45,005 nt of DNA. It comes from Clostridia bacterium. GTDB lineage: Bacteria > Bacillota > Clostridia > Lachnospirales > Lachnospiraceae. The stretch is from NCBI GenBank assembly GCA_910575245.1, contig CAJTEN010000034.1:1-45005 (forward strand). Reading direction: 5' to 3'. The translations under genes and the position numbers were made by a program. The notes below the pieces were generated by a model, which saw nothing but the letters and a program-made list of their open reading frames with translations, did not search any database and was not told the origin of the DNA. This document shows positions 18,108 to 27,357 of the stretch, piece after piece. Position 1 is the first letter of the stretch; every line of letters starts with the position of its first letter.

Positions 18108-19853
18108 CTATTTGCGTTTCTCTGTCTCTTCCGTCAATTTCCACACCTGCGTGCCGTAAAACGGATTCGCCGTGCCGATATACAGTCCCCCGGAGGTGAT
18201 TCCGAACGCCCGCAGACCGTGGTTATACGGGTCTCCGAAACCGTTGTCGGTGATTTTGGTGAAGTTGACTCCGTCCTCCGTCACATAAAGGTCAAAGCCA
18301 AAAACCGCTTTATCCAGATATTCGGCGCAGGTCACCGCGCTTTGAGGAACGCCGCTGTAATCCGCGCAGAGAGTTTTTATGTAACCGTCAACGCGGCTCT
18401 TCCATTCCTCCGACGCGTTCTTGTCGTTCATATACTCGTCTAACGGAATCAGAAAGCTGCTCGCGTCATAGGTGCCTACATAAAACTTCCCGTCATATAC
18501 CGTCATTTTCCACACATACTGATTTTCGCTGCATCCGAAGCCGGAGCCGTAACCGGATAACCCGCCGTCCGGAAACATTTCGTCCGCATCCCCCACAATG
18601 AGCTCTATCTCCTCATTCTTATCCATACGGTAGAGATTCACAGCCTGTTCGAAATTCTTGTTCATAAATGTGAAATCATTATCGAACAGCATTCTTTCCA
18701 CGGCGATTTCCTCATCGTTATATTCCCCGATGTAAAGATAATCGCCGAAAACCTGCAGATTTGCCGCGCCGCTTCTCGTCCGCTGCGGGTCAATCCCGAA
18801 AGTGTACTTCGCGCCGTCTTCCTCTTTATCTCCGATAACACTGTTCCACACCCATTCGCCGTTTTCCGAAAGGTCTCCACGCACCATTGCGAAGGACTGC
18901 ATGGTATCCCTGTCAGAGGCGTTTTCCGGAGTCCCGGTGCAGATGGTTACATACAGGCTGTCCCGGAATTCTGTCATGTCAAAAATAGAACCGCCGTAAA
19001 TACTGTCGCAGAAGCGATAGGCCGGATAGCCGAAAAGCTTTTCATCGTCGGCAATGACTTTAAAGGAGTCCGGCTCGGAGGGATTTTCGGATTCAAGAAT
19101 AACCGCGCCGTCCGAATTGATACAGCTTACGATAAGCCTGTCTTCAAAAACGCAGATTCCCCTTATCCCCACGGAATACCCCTTCATAAACGCTTCCTTA
19201 TATTCCTCCACGGTCATTCCCGCATATACCTCTTTGCATTCGTCTGTCTCGGGATTCACCTCATAGATTACGGGCAGAGCGTTTACCGCGCCGCAAAAAT
19301 ACAGCCGTCCGTTCAGCTCCACCGCGTTACGGAAAATCGTGTTCTGTCCTGTATCGGCTTTCGACATCAGTATTTTCGATTCGCCGGTTTTCACGTTCAG
19401 CTTTACGAGTATGCCAAGGGCCTCCGCCCCGTCAGGCTCGGAGGTGTAAAGCTCTCCGTGATAATATTCCTCTAACGCCGCCTTCATCACGTCGTCGTCA
19501 AACTCCCGCCCGAGCGCCGTCTTCATAAATGTAAGGGTATTCATCCACGCTCCGTAGCAGGTGCCGATATACATATAATCTCCGTACCCGATGGAGCCCC
19601 AGGAATAATTCTGCCCGCGGTCGCCCGTCCCGAGACCCGTTCCCATCGTGCCGTTCCCCATATAGTCTACGATTCCGTCGATTTCTTTCACGCCCTTTTC
19701 GGGGTGGGTGATTTTCTCGGCGGTATAGCCGGTTTCGGAATGATATACCGCCGCCCCTTTCTCCGCGCCTCCCGCGCATCCTGTCAAACTGCAAAGCCCT
19801 GCGCACAACAGGGCTGCAAGGCCTACACCGGTTTTCTTCAAATAATTTTTCAT
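18108..19853 (-). CDS. Secreted beta-propeller-like lipoprotein of unknown function
   Basis: A 581-residue protein with a lipoprotein signal peptide: Lys-rich start, hydrophobic core and lipobox LTGC with Cys26, so it should be anchored on the outer face of the membrane. The mature part has many short repeats of the type 'xxLYxGTxxx..xxVWKL' (for example DYMYIGTCYGAW, DYLYIGEYN, KFYVGTYDAS, GLYIGTANPF), as expected of a beta-propeller fold. I recognise no catalytic motif. A GGGAGG ribosome site is 6 bases upstream, and the gene starts 11 bases after the hydrolase-like gene. The two lipoproteins are probably made together and may act on, or protect against, the same extracellular compound (inference). 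Confidence 0.7.
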   Translation of the reverse strand: MKNYLKKTGVGLAALLCAGLCSLTGCAGGAEKGAAVYHSETGYTAEKITHPEKGVKEIDGIVDYMGNGTMGTGLGTGDRGQNYSWGSIGYGDYMYIGTCYGAWMNTLTFMKTALGREFDDDVMKAALEEYYHGELYTSEPDGAEALGILVKLNVKTGESKILMSKADTGQNTIFRNAVELNGRLYFCGAVNALPVIYEVNPETDECKEVYAGMTVEEYKEAFMKGYSVGIRGICVFEDRLIVSCINSDGAVILESENPSEPDSFKVIADDEKLFGYPAYRFCDSIYGGSIFDMTEFRDSLYVTICTGTPENASDRDTMQSFAMVRGDLSENGEWVWNSVIGDKEEDGAKYTFGIDPQRTRSGAANLQVFGDYLYIGEYNDEEIAVERMLFDNDFTFMNKNFEQAVNLYRMDKNEEIELIVGDADEMFPDGGLSGYGSGFGCSENQYVWKMTVYDGKFYVGTYDASSFLIPLDEYMNDKNASEEWKSRVDGYIKTLCADYSGVPQSAVTCAEYLDKAVFGFDLYVTEDGVNFTKITDNGFGDPYNHGLRAFGITSGGLYIGTANPFYGTQVWKLTEETEKRK

Positions 19854-19864
19854 AACAATCCTCC

Positions 19865-21889
19865 CTACGGCTCGATGATATTGAAATACGGTTCAAATTG
19901 TGCCAGATTATCGGTGAAGATATCCAGAATATCCTCCTGCCCTTCAACCGATTCAATCGTGTTTTTCATGATTGCCTCGTTGTTTCTGGCAATCCCCATG
20001 AGTCCCGCGCGCTTGAGTCTGATTACCGCGTCCGCCTCATTGCTCCATTCCTCTTTTGCATAGAGCAGGACGCCGTGGCGTATCCGCAGCAGATATCTCT
20101 CATTTTCGTCGGTCACCTCCAGATTTACGACAAAGTTTTTATCCTCGATTTTTTTGGAATCCAGGCACATTGCGAGATAATCCAGCATCGTTTCCGTGCT
20201 CATCTCCATGGAAGCGGCCCCGGAACCGCCTATGGAAGTGTCGGGATAATCGCCGGTTCCGTGACGAAGCTCATACGCGCCTGTAAGATACGCGTTGCGC
20301 CACGCCCCTGATTCGGCCTGATAACCGAGCTGCTCGAGCGCGTCCGCGCACAGATACCGCGCCTCCCGGTTATCGGGCTGCGCATATACGATGGCGCTTG
20401 TAAGCTCCGCTACCCATTGATATTCTCCGGCGTCGAAGTCGGCTCTTGCTTTCTCCAGTATCTTGTCGATATCGCCCAGATATTCCACAAGCTTTCGGGC
20501 ATACTCCGAGGGGGCAAGCTCCGCAAGATGAATCGGGTTTGCGTCGTACCAGCCCATATATTTCTGATATACCGCTTTGGCGTTATGCGCAAGCGTGCCG
20601 TAGTACTGTCTTGTATACCAGACCTTTTCCAACTCTGCCGGCAGTTCTATCATATTGGCGATTTCCGTGGAGGTATAGCCCTCGTTGATATACTGAAGCG
20701 TCTGTGAATGGATATAACGGTATATGGCGGCGGTATTCAGCATATATTCGCCAATGACCTCGTTTCCCCAGTGAGGCCAGTTGTGGGACTGGAAAACGAC
20801 CTGTGCGTCGCCGCCGAAAAGCGCGTTCGCCTTCATGATGTAGTCGCCCCAGGCTCCCGCGTTTCTTATTTCCGCACCGCGCAGCGTGTAAATGTTATGC
20901 ATTGTCGCCGTGCAGTTTTCAGCCATCCAGAGCGCTTTGTAGTCGGGAAGATAGGTATTCATCTCCGCAGGCGACTCCGTGCCGGGCGTAAGCTGAAATA
21001 CCATCCTGACCCCGTCTACCGTAATTTCCTCCGTTTCTTCCGTAACCTCATAGGAGGGCGTGTAGTACGACGTGGTTCCCGCGCAGACGGTAAGGCCGAT
21101 TCCCACCGAAAGACCGCCGTTTTCCCCCTTGGGAATGAGCGAGCCGTACTGGTAGTTTGAGCGGCGCTTCATAGCGTTTCCCGCCAGTACGTTTTCCTCC
21201 ATGGCGGCAGTCTCAAAACCTTCCGGAACGATAAGAAGCGTTTTCCCGGAAGCTATCTGTTCGTCGAGCGCCAAAGCGGGGTCGGCAATCTGCTCTCCGC
21301 TGACAAGCCCTCCGACGCCGCCGTAATGGTCAACGTGCGCATGGCTTATGACAATCGCCGAAATGTGAGCCTCTCCGAATTCCTCCTCAAAAAGCTTAAG
21401 CGCCGCGGCCGCCGTTTCAACGCCCGTACCGCAGTCAAAAATAATCCAGCCCTTATCTCCCCTGATAAATGTGACGTTTGCAATGTCATAGCCTCTGACC
21501 TGATAGATGCCGTCAACCACCTCGTAAAGCCCATAAAGGGCGTTGAGCTGTGTGTTTCTCCACAGACTCGGATTGGCTGAATCGGGGGCTTCGGCATTCC
21601 TGACGAAGTCGTAGATATCCTGGCTCCATACCGTGCCGCCGTTTTCCGATTTTATTGTGAGCGTTTCAGGGGCCCGCAGGAATCCGCGCTGCGCAAACTC
21701 CTTCTCCCGCTCGTCGCTGAAATCAAGCAGCTCGTACACGGAGGCGTTCGTTTCCCTCGTGTCCTCTGTCGCCTCCTTGACGTCCGCGTTAAGCTGCGCA
21801 CGTCCTGCCGCCCCGCAGCCCGTTATGCTTATGGCAGCCGCCGCAAGCATAACCCAAAATACATTTTTCCTACCCGTCTTTTTCATCAT
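19865..21889 (-). CDS. Metallo-beta-lactamase-fold alkylsulfatase-like lipoprotein
   Basis: A 674-residue protein with a lipobox (ITGC, Cys25), hence extracytoplasmic. The metallo-beta-lactamase signature SHAHVDHYGG (His183, His185, Asp187, His188) binds two Zn ions. The region after ~350 (including the HNWPHWGNEV segment) matches the alkylsulfatase dimerisation part, and the last ~120 residues (VNLEVTDENERYLLRIRHG) resemble the SCP2-like lipid-binding C-terminal domain of SdsA1/BDS1 enzymes. Those enzymes hydrolyse alkyl sulfates; here the substrate could be another acyl or sulfated amphiphile. Its ATG overlaps the RsbW-like stop by one base (TAATG), showing translational coupling to the regulatory genes, which is unusual for a secreted hydrolase. 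Confidence 0.85.
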   Translation of the reverse strand: MMKKTGRKNVFWVMLAAAAISITGCGAAGRAQLNADVKEATEDTRETNASVYELLDFSDEREKEFAQRGFLRAPETLTIKSENGGTVWSQDIYDFVRNAEAPDSANPSLWRNTQLNALYGLYEVVDGIYQVRGYDIANVTFIRGDKGWIIFDCGTGVETAAAALKLFEEEFGEAHISAIVISHAHVDHYGGVGGLVSGEQIADPALALDEQIASGKTLLIVPEGFETAAMEENVLAGNAMKRRSNYQYGSLIPKGENGGLSVGIGLTVCAGTTSYYTPSYEVTEETEEITVDGVRMVFQLTPGTESPAEMNTYLPDYKALWMAENCTATMHNIYTLRGAEIRNAGAWGDYIMKANALFGGDAQVVFQSHNWPHWGNEVIGEYMLNTAAIYRYIHSQTLQYINEGYTSTEIANMIELPAELEKVWYTRQYYGTLAHNAKAVYQKYMGWYDANPIHLAELAPSEYARKLVEYLGDIDKILEKARADFDAGEYQWVAELTSAIVYAQPDNREARYLCADALEQLGYQAESGAWRNAYLTGAYELRHGTGDYPDTSIGGSGAASMEMSTETMLDYLAMCLDSKKIEDKNFVVNLEVTDENERYLLRIRHGVLLYAKEEWSNEADAVIRLKRAGLMGIARNNEAIMKNTIESVEGQEDILDIFTDNLAQFEPYFNIIEP

Positions 21890-22299
21890 TACCGGATTTC
21901 CTTTCTGATTTTTAAAATATTCTGACCCTCTTTGTATTCATAACTGATATCATCCATGGTTTTTTTGACCATATAAATCCCCAGGCCGCCGATTGGCCGC
22001 TCCTGCGCGGAAAGCGTAATATCGGGCTCTTCCTTTGCAAGAGGGTCGTAGGGCACGCCGCTGTCGATAAAGGTAATCTCCACGGCGGGAGGATTTTCGG
22101 TATCCTCAACGCGCACGGTAGCCTTGCCGGTATCGGGGCTGTAGGCGTAGCTTGCTATGTTCCCGAACAGTTCGTCAATGGCGATGTCAATCTGCATCTG
22201 CGTTTTCAAAGGGCAGCCGAGCCTCTCTAACTGCCCGTTCACAAAATCAGTCACCGCGGCGATGTTCTCAATTGTGGCATCAACTGTAAGTTCCTTCAT
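21889..22299 (-). CDS. RsbW/SpoIIAB-like anti-sigma serine kinase
   Basis: 136 residues, the usual size for an RsbW-type protein. The ATP-binding GHKL motifs are intact: N box AIDELFGNIASYAY (Glu43, Asn47), G1 DSGVPYDP (79-86) and G2 GGLGIYMVKK (104-113). These kinases bind a partner (classically a sigma factor) and phosphorylate a STAS antagonist on serine. No sigma factor is encoded in the window; candidate partners are the STAS protein at 30077-30373 and the RsbW-like tails of the operon's transporters. Start: an earlier in-frame codon exists, but GGAGG lies 7 bases before the ATG at 22299. It overlaps the phosphatase gene by 4 bases. Confidence 0.85.
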   Translation of the reverse strand: MKELTVDATIENIAAVTDFVNGQLERLGCPLKTQMQIDIAIDELFGNIASYAYSPDTGKATVRVEDTENPPAVEITFIDSGVPYDPLAKEEPDITLSAQERPIGGLGIYMVKKTMDDISYEYKEGQNILKIRKEIR

Positions 22300-23912
22300 G
22301 ATAAAGCCTCCATTCGCGCCCTGTATTCGAGACACAGCATTGTGATGTCATCAAACTGCGGTGCTTCTCCCACAAAGTTATCGATATCCCTTTTGACTGC
22401 GGGGAGCAGTTCGCCGGGCGGCAAATCGGAATTCTCGCCCAGTACTGCCGTCAGCCGGTCCATTCCGTACAACTCCATCCGCACGTTGGCGGCCTCGGTG
22501 ATGCCGTCCGTGTACTGGAATATCTTATCGCCCGCCTCCAACTGCATTTCCCCGCATTTGTAGCGCATCCCCTCCATGCCCGCAAGAACGAACCCCGCAC
22601 GGATTTTGTAGGGCTCGAATTTCCCGTTCTTTTTACAGATATACGGTATCTCATGTCCCGCGTTCACAAAGCGGAATTCGCCGCTCACCAAATCGAGAAC
22701 CCCCTCGAAAGCGGTGATAAACAAGCCCTCGCTGTTGCTTTCACAGAGCAGTTCGTTGACCTCGTCAAACACGCTGCCCAGGTCTTTTCCCGGCCATGTA
22801 TGGTCCTTTATCAGCGTTTTGCCGATGACCATAAACAGCGCCGCGGGAACGCCCTTTCCGGAAACGTCCGCCATCACGATGGCAAGGTGGCGTTCGTCCA
22901 CCATAAAGAAATCGTAGAAATCGCCTCCCACCTCCTTTGCGGGATTCATGGTGGCGAAAATATCAAACTCCTTCCTGTTGGGAAAGGCGGGGAAAATACT
23001 CGGCAGCATATTCGCCTGAATACGCGTCGCAACGGACAGCTCTGTGTTGACACGTTCCTTTTCGGCGGTGATAACGGTGAGGTTTTCGGTGTATCTTGCG
23101 ATATCCGTTTCCATCTTTTCGACTGCCCGCGCGAGAATCCCGACCTCGTCCTTCTGCCTGATATTAATGGGCTCTCCTGACGGCAGATTCGTCTTTGCAA
23201 ACCGCTCCGCCTCTTTTGTGAGAGTTTTGATGGGTTTGATAATCCCGCGGCGCAGTATCACCGAGTACACAATAATAAACAGGACTATCGCCGTGAGCGT
23301 CCACAAAATAACGTGCAGAACGTAGGTGTTGCGCGCGGCCTCAAGGCGCGTCATCGGCTTTTCAACGCAAAGCATCGCGATTATTTTTCCGTCCGAGTTT
23401 TTCACATCGATTGCCGCGGTAGTGTGCGCCCCCGATTCCTTTGAATAGGAGTACAGGTACTTTTCGGCGCGTCCGCCCTTCGTCATGATTTTCACAACGT
23501 TTTCGGTGTGCTTTTCATCAAGGTCGGAGGCCGTGTAGCCTAAGGGATAGCGCTCAAACTCCGTGTCCGAATTTACCGTATCGTAAATATAGGTAAGCGT
23601 CCTGTAGTCGCCGCTCACCTTTGCGACGTATATGAACGTTACGTTCGCCGCGTCGGTGAGCGTGTCTAATATGGCCAGAATATTGTCATACTCCTCGTCG
23701 GTCCGCCCCGTTTCCAGATATTGTTCGAATTTGTCGGGATTTAAAATTTCCCTCGCCGTCTCCGCTATCTCGTATGCCGAATCGTTATACTGCTGTTCCA
23801 GCACTGCGGTAAACTCGATATAGCCGACCGTACTGCATACCGCCCCCAGCAGCAATCCGAACAGAATTACTCCCGCCGTAAGCCTGCCCGCTATTCCGGT
23901 GAACCTTTTCAT
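22296..23912 (-). CDS. Membrane SpoIIE/PP2C-type serine phosphatase with sensor and HAMP domains
   Basis: 538 residues. A membrane segment at ~10-32, an extracytoplasmic sensor region (~33-198), a second membrane segment (~200-220), HAMP (~221-275), a coiled linker, then a SpoIIE domain (~305-530). Metal-binding residues are visible: VGGDFYDF (Asp331), MADVSGKG (Asp349), YTDGITEA (Asp469) and FDDITM (521-526). Such RsbU/RsbP-like enzymes remove phosphate from STAS antagonists in answer to a signal, here sensed outside the cell. Together with the RsbW-like and STAS proteins of the operon it completes a partner-switching loop. The ATG overlaps the GH3 gene stop by 4 bases. Confidence 0.88.
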   Translation of the reverse strand: MKRFTGIAGRLTAGVILFGLLLGAVCSTVGYIEFTAVLEQQYNDSAYEIAETAREILNPDKFEQYLETGRTDEEYDNILAILDTLTDAANVTFIYVAKVSGDYRTLTYIYDTVNSDTEFERYPLGYTASDLDEKHTENVVKIMTKGGRAEKYLYSYSKESGAHTTAAIDVKNSDGKIIAMLCVEKPMTRLEAARNTYVLHVILWTLTAIVLFIIVYSVILRRGIIKPIKTLTKEAERFAKTNLPSGEPINIRQKDEVGILARAVEKMETDIARYTENLTVITAEKERVNTELSVATRIQANMLPSIFPAFPNRKEFDIFATMNPAKEVGGDFYDFFMVDERHLAIVMADVSGKGVPAALFMVIGKTLIKDHTWPGKDLGSVFDEVNELLCESNSEGLFITAFEGVLDLVSGEFRFVNAGHEIPYICKKNGKFEPYKIRAGFVLAGMEGMRYKCGEMQLEAGDKIFQYTDGITEAANVRMELYGMDRLTAVLGENSDLPPGELLPAVKRDIDNFVGEAPQFDDITMLCLEYRARMEALS

Positions 23913-25567
23913 ACTTTTTCCTCCCCGCCCATGACCTGCGCCGCAAAAAATTTTTTCTTTTCCTCCGTGTTCAGAAAATGCGGTATTTTGCTCTGCGCCA
24001 TCTCCCTGCCGCTTTCGGCAAGCATCCTCTCGTAGCGCTTAAAGCTGCCTTCACGGAGATACTCGATGCGCAGCGGCTTGATTTCCCGCGTGTTCCGGCA
24101 CGCTCTGTATTCCGGATTTGCCTCGCACATACATCTTTCAAATATCCCGGCGACGTTGCGTGGAGCGTTTCTGCACTCCATATAAAACAAATATCCCGGC
24201 GCGATACCCGAAAAGTCCTCGCGGACACAGTATTCGACGACCTCGGTCCGCGTCAGCCCGGCGAACCGCTTTACCGCCGTATCGAGCTGCTGCCGGTTGC
24301 TTTTCTCCCCCGCAACATTTATTACCTGGTTCCGCCGGTAGCAGAATTTTACGACCGGCGCTTTTTTGTGCCTTCCCACGACCCTCACCACATCGCCGAG
24401 CCTGTAACGGTAAAGCCCGGAACGGTTGGTGACGATAAGCTCATACTTTCCGCCAATCTCCACCTCGCCCATAAGCAGCGGCCTTTTATCCTCGCCGACG
24501 GGCATAAATTCAAAAAAAACCGATTCGGGCAGCAGCATATACCTGTCTGGTGAATCCACATGCTCCGCCAGCCCGAAAACTCCCTCCGAGGCGGCGTAAA
24601 CAAAATGGTGTAGCGGAATATCCCCTGCGTAACCGCGCATTTTTCCGGTATAATAAGAAAAGCAGTCGCCCCCTATGGCGAGAATATATTTCACATTTTT
24701 CCAGATTTTTCCGATGATTCCGTCAGACAGATTCTCACGCGGAATCCTCCGCAATTCCCCCGCCCGTTCGGGGTCCGGCGGTAGCTTCCCTGCAATATAC
24801 CGCCTTTGCTCTTCGGGAATCTCCACGCTTACCGTACCGTATTCGATGTCGTTTAACAGCAGCTCCCAGTTGTGGAGAATGTACTCTGTCACCCCCGCAA
24901 TGCGGTTGATGAAAACGCCGTGTATCGCGGTAATATTGCGCTCCGCAAGGGCGAAGCGCACCTTGAGATACAATTTATCCTCCGGCGTTTCAGGAAACAA
25001 AATCTCTTTCGGAACGCAGTAATCGGACGCGTCAAACCCGCCGTTTTCATCGAGCCACTGATACACGCAGCTCGAGCGTATTCCGCTCATTCTCCCGTCT
25101 GGCATATATGTCTTCGCGAATTCTCCCGTCTGGAATATCTTTCCGAAAATATCCTTTTCGCTTAATTCCTTATAGTAATCGCGAATCTGCCCGAAAACCG
25201 CGCCGTACATAAAAATATAATGGGCTTCGAGGTCGTATCCGGTAAGGGGAATATATTTTTCATCGCTGACAGTACCGGAGCTTACGCAAAAATATACGGC
25301 GTCGCGCGCGGTCAGAATATTTTTTTCACCGTCTATAATGCGCTCGATGTCCCGGGCATAATCCTCGTAGCTAAAAAGAGGCACTTTGTCCTGATATTCC
25401 CAGGGAGAATTTATCTGCGCAAAGCCATGCCGCTTGCCGAATTCGGTGTCTTTGTTTTCGTTAAGCCAGTCAAGAAGGAATTCTGTCTGCGCCGCGTCCG
25501 CCCCTTGCGCCGACTCTTCAAGACGTTTGAGTGCTTCGCCGCCGAGTCTTCCGTAATCCGTTTTCAT
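23909..25567 (-). CDS. GH3-family acyl-adenylating enzyme (auxin-responsive GH3-like)
   Basis: 552 residues. The GH3 fold of the ANL group is shown by CVSSGTVSDEKYIPLT (about 94-109, ATP loop), the YAASEGVFG segment, and YELIVTNRSGLYRYRLGDVV near 360-395. Plant GH3 enzymes join carboxylic acids to amino acids through acyl-adenylates; bacterial members are mostly uncharacterised. Its presence in an NRPS operon offers a second route to an acyl-amino acid or acyl-amide, perhaps a starter, a tailored product or a signal (inference). The start is the ATG at 25567, which overlaps the upstream MATE stop by one base (TAATG); the frame remains open a further 26 codons upstream, but inside the MATE gene. 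Confidence 0.85.
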   Translation of the reverse strand: MKTDYGRLGGEALKRLEESAQGADAAQTEFLLDWLNENKDTEFGKRHGFAQINSPWEYQDKVPLFSYEDYARDIERIIDGEKNILTARDAVYFCVSSGTVSDEKYIPLTGYDLEAHYIFMYGAVFGQIRDYYKELSEKDIFGKIFQTGEFAKTYMPDGRMSGIRSSCVYQWLDENGGFDASDYCVPKEILFPETPEDKLYLKVRFALAERNITAIHGVFINRIAGVTEYILHNWELLLNDIEYGTVSVEIPEEQRRYIAGKLPPDPERAGELRRIPRENLSDGIIGKIWKNVKYILAIGGDCFSYYTGKMRGYAGDIPLHHFVYAASEGVFGLAEHVDSPDRYMLLPESVFFEFMPVGEDKRPLLMGEVEIGGKYELIVTNRSGLYRYRLGDVVRVVGRHKKAPVVKFCYRRNQVINVAGEKSNRQQLDTAVKRFAGLTRTEVVEYCVREDFSGIAPGYLFYMECRNAPRNVAGIFERCMCEANPEYRACRNTREIKPLRIEYLREGSFKRYERMLAESGREMAQSKIPHFLNTEEKKKFFAAQVMGGEEKV

Positions 25568-27297
25568 TATGCGCAAACGCCTCCCTCCACAAAAATCTGT
25601 ACGGTATTCGTGCCGAAGGTGCGCTGATAAAGCGTCTGCTCGCACATACCCTCTATCAGGCGGATGCCCAGATACTCTTCGTCGTTGTCCGCGTACAAAA
25701 GCGGGTTAAACTCGTTTCCGCCATACCGGATTCGTATTCCGATAACGCCCTGCAGGGAATAAACGCGCAGGTCGAACCCGGCCGCGCTCTTGTTTTTCAC
25801 TGAAATAAGGGTCATAATTTCCTCAAGGGCAAGACTGATTCTCATTGTCTGCTTCGGCGACATTCCGTTGTCCGCGCAAAAATCCGTTATCTTTCCCGAA
25901 GCGTTGCAAATGCTCTCCGCGTCGCCGTTTACCGAGAAATTGATAACCTTTCCCGAATGCTCGAGGGAAGTGTCCAGCAGCAGGAAACGGGATGACTGCC
26001 TGTGAAAAATCCCCGTCGCGGCGAACCAGAAAATCAGCGTTGCCATTTCCCCGAAAAACAGAAACAGCCAGGGACTATGCCCGAAGTCCAAAAGCAGAAA
26101 AAGGCTGGCGCAAGAGGCCGAAAAGACGCGCAGGAATATGATGAAGTTCGCCCAGATATTTCGCCCGGAAACATTGTAAAATCCTGACAGAATACAGTTG
26201 ATAAGCGCCGGTATCATTCCAAACGACAGACAGATAAAGGCAAATCTCAGGGAAATATTCAGTCCGTAAGCCCTCGAAATCAAATCCGCGCCGGAGATAA
26301 TCACTGCTGAAAAGGCGGCGATCCACGGGATTCCGCTTTTCAGCTGCCGTTTTATCAAAAGACGCGCGCTCTCGTTATCATGTTCGCCGCTGTAGATGCC
26401 GAGCATGGCTGAAGCCGCCTGAGGAACGCCGCCCGTTACGCTTTCCGCAAAAGCGCAGATACAGTTCACCGCCGTGAAAGCCGCTACCGTTTCACTGCCG
26501 CAGTAACTAAGCAGCAGCGCGTTTATGACCGTCACGCGCAGCGTCTGGAAAAGATTGTTCGCCGCCGACGGGCTTCCCGCTCTGGCAACCTCCGAAAATG
26601 CCGCGCCCTTCGCTTTTATGCGGAATCCGAATTGAAATCCGCTCTTTTTATCGCACAGCCTTGCAAATCCGGAAACACACGCGGCGGCTGTGGCTAAAAC
26701 GCTCGCCAGCGCCGCGCCGGACACTCCCATATCGAAAGTATATAAAAACAACGCGTCCAGAATCACATTGCCGGCTCCCATGATAAGCATCATCAGCGTG
26801 ACCTGACCGTTCCGTCCGTCCAGCCGCAAAAACCAGAACGGTATGTAGATGAGAATTTTCGGCAGCGCCCCCGCTATCGTCACCCCCGAATACTCCGCCA
26901 CCAACGGCCTTACGTTTTCGTCAGAGCATAACGCCAGCGACAGGGGCTTTAGAAAGACGAGCCCCGAAACCGTAATAAGAACCGCTGCCGCTGTACACCA
27001 GAAAACCGCCATGCCGTAGAGCTCCTGCGCCTGCCCGCTCCGGTTTTTCCCGATGGCGTCCGAGGCGCGGACAGCCGTTCCCGACACGATAAACGAACCC
27101 GCGATACACAATACCAGATACACGGGCAGACTGAAATTGATTGCCGCCAGAGCGTTCGTGCCCAGCTTTTGCCCTACCAGAATACCGTCCGCAAGTATGT
27201 TGATGCTGCCGCTCAAAACGGATAACACGCAGGGCAGCAGCGCCTTGTTATACGCTTTTTTGAGGAATAGTTCGTTCTGCTTAAGTTCCAAACCCAT
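25567..27297 (-). CDS. MATE-family transporter fused to an RsbW-like domain (copy 2)
   Basis: 576 residues: a complete MATE exporter (~1-440; SGSINILADGILVGQKLG at the N-terminus) plus ~130 extra residues resembling an RsbW-type domain. ISLALEEIMTLISV occupies the N-box position but lacks the Mg-binding Asn. The G1 position reads RYGGNEFNPL, without the usual Asp, and EEYLGIRLIEGMCEQ sits where the G2 helix would be. The domain therefore probably binds a partner without acting as a kinase. Same architecture as the transporter at 15205-16947, but only distantly alike in sequence, so not a recent duplication. Coupled to the GH3 gene by TAATG. The ribosome site is weak (GGGAGC, about 14 bases upstream). 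Confidence 0.85.
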   Translation of the reverse strand: MGLELKQNELFLKKAYNKALLPCVLSVLSGSINILADGILVGQKLGTNALAAINFSLPVYLVLCIAGSFIVSGTAVRASDAIGKNRSGQAQELYGMAVFWCTAAAVLITVSGLVFLKPLSLALCSDENVRPLVAEYSGVTIAGALPKILIYIPFWFLRLDGRNGQVTLMMLIMGAGNVILDALFLYTFDMGVSGAALASVLATAAACVSGFARLCDKKSGFQFGFRIKAKGAAFSEVARAGSPSAANNLFQTLRVTVINALLLSYCGSETVAAFTAVNCICAFAESVTGGVPQAASAMLGIYSGEHDNESARLLIKRQLKSGIPWIAAFSAVIISGADLISRAYGLNISLRFAFICLSFGMIPALINCILSGFYNVSGRNIWANFIIFLRVFSASCASLFLLLDFGHSPWLFLFFGEMATLIFWFAATGIFHRQSSRFLLLDTSLEHSGKVINFSVNGDAESICNASGKITDFCADNGMSPKQTMRISLALEEIMTLISVKNKSAAGFDLRVYSLQGVIGIRIRYGGNEFNPLLYADNDEEYLGIRLIEGMCEQTLYQRTFGTNTVQIFVEGGVCA

Positions 27298-27357
27298 TAC
27301 TATGTCTTCGCTCCCTGTTCAGACTGACGGTTCTCAAAGGGCCGCCGCGAATTGCGG

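Noticed and set aside
15205..27297. The two MATE fusions as a recent duplication
   Set aside because: Their MATE and tail sequences differ strongly throughout, so they were more likely acquired or diverged long ago.
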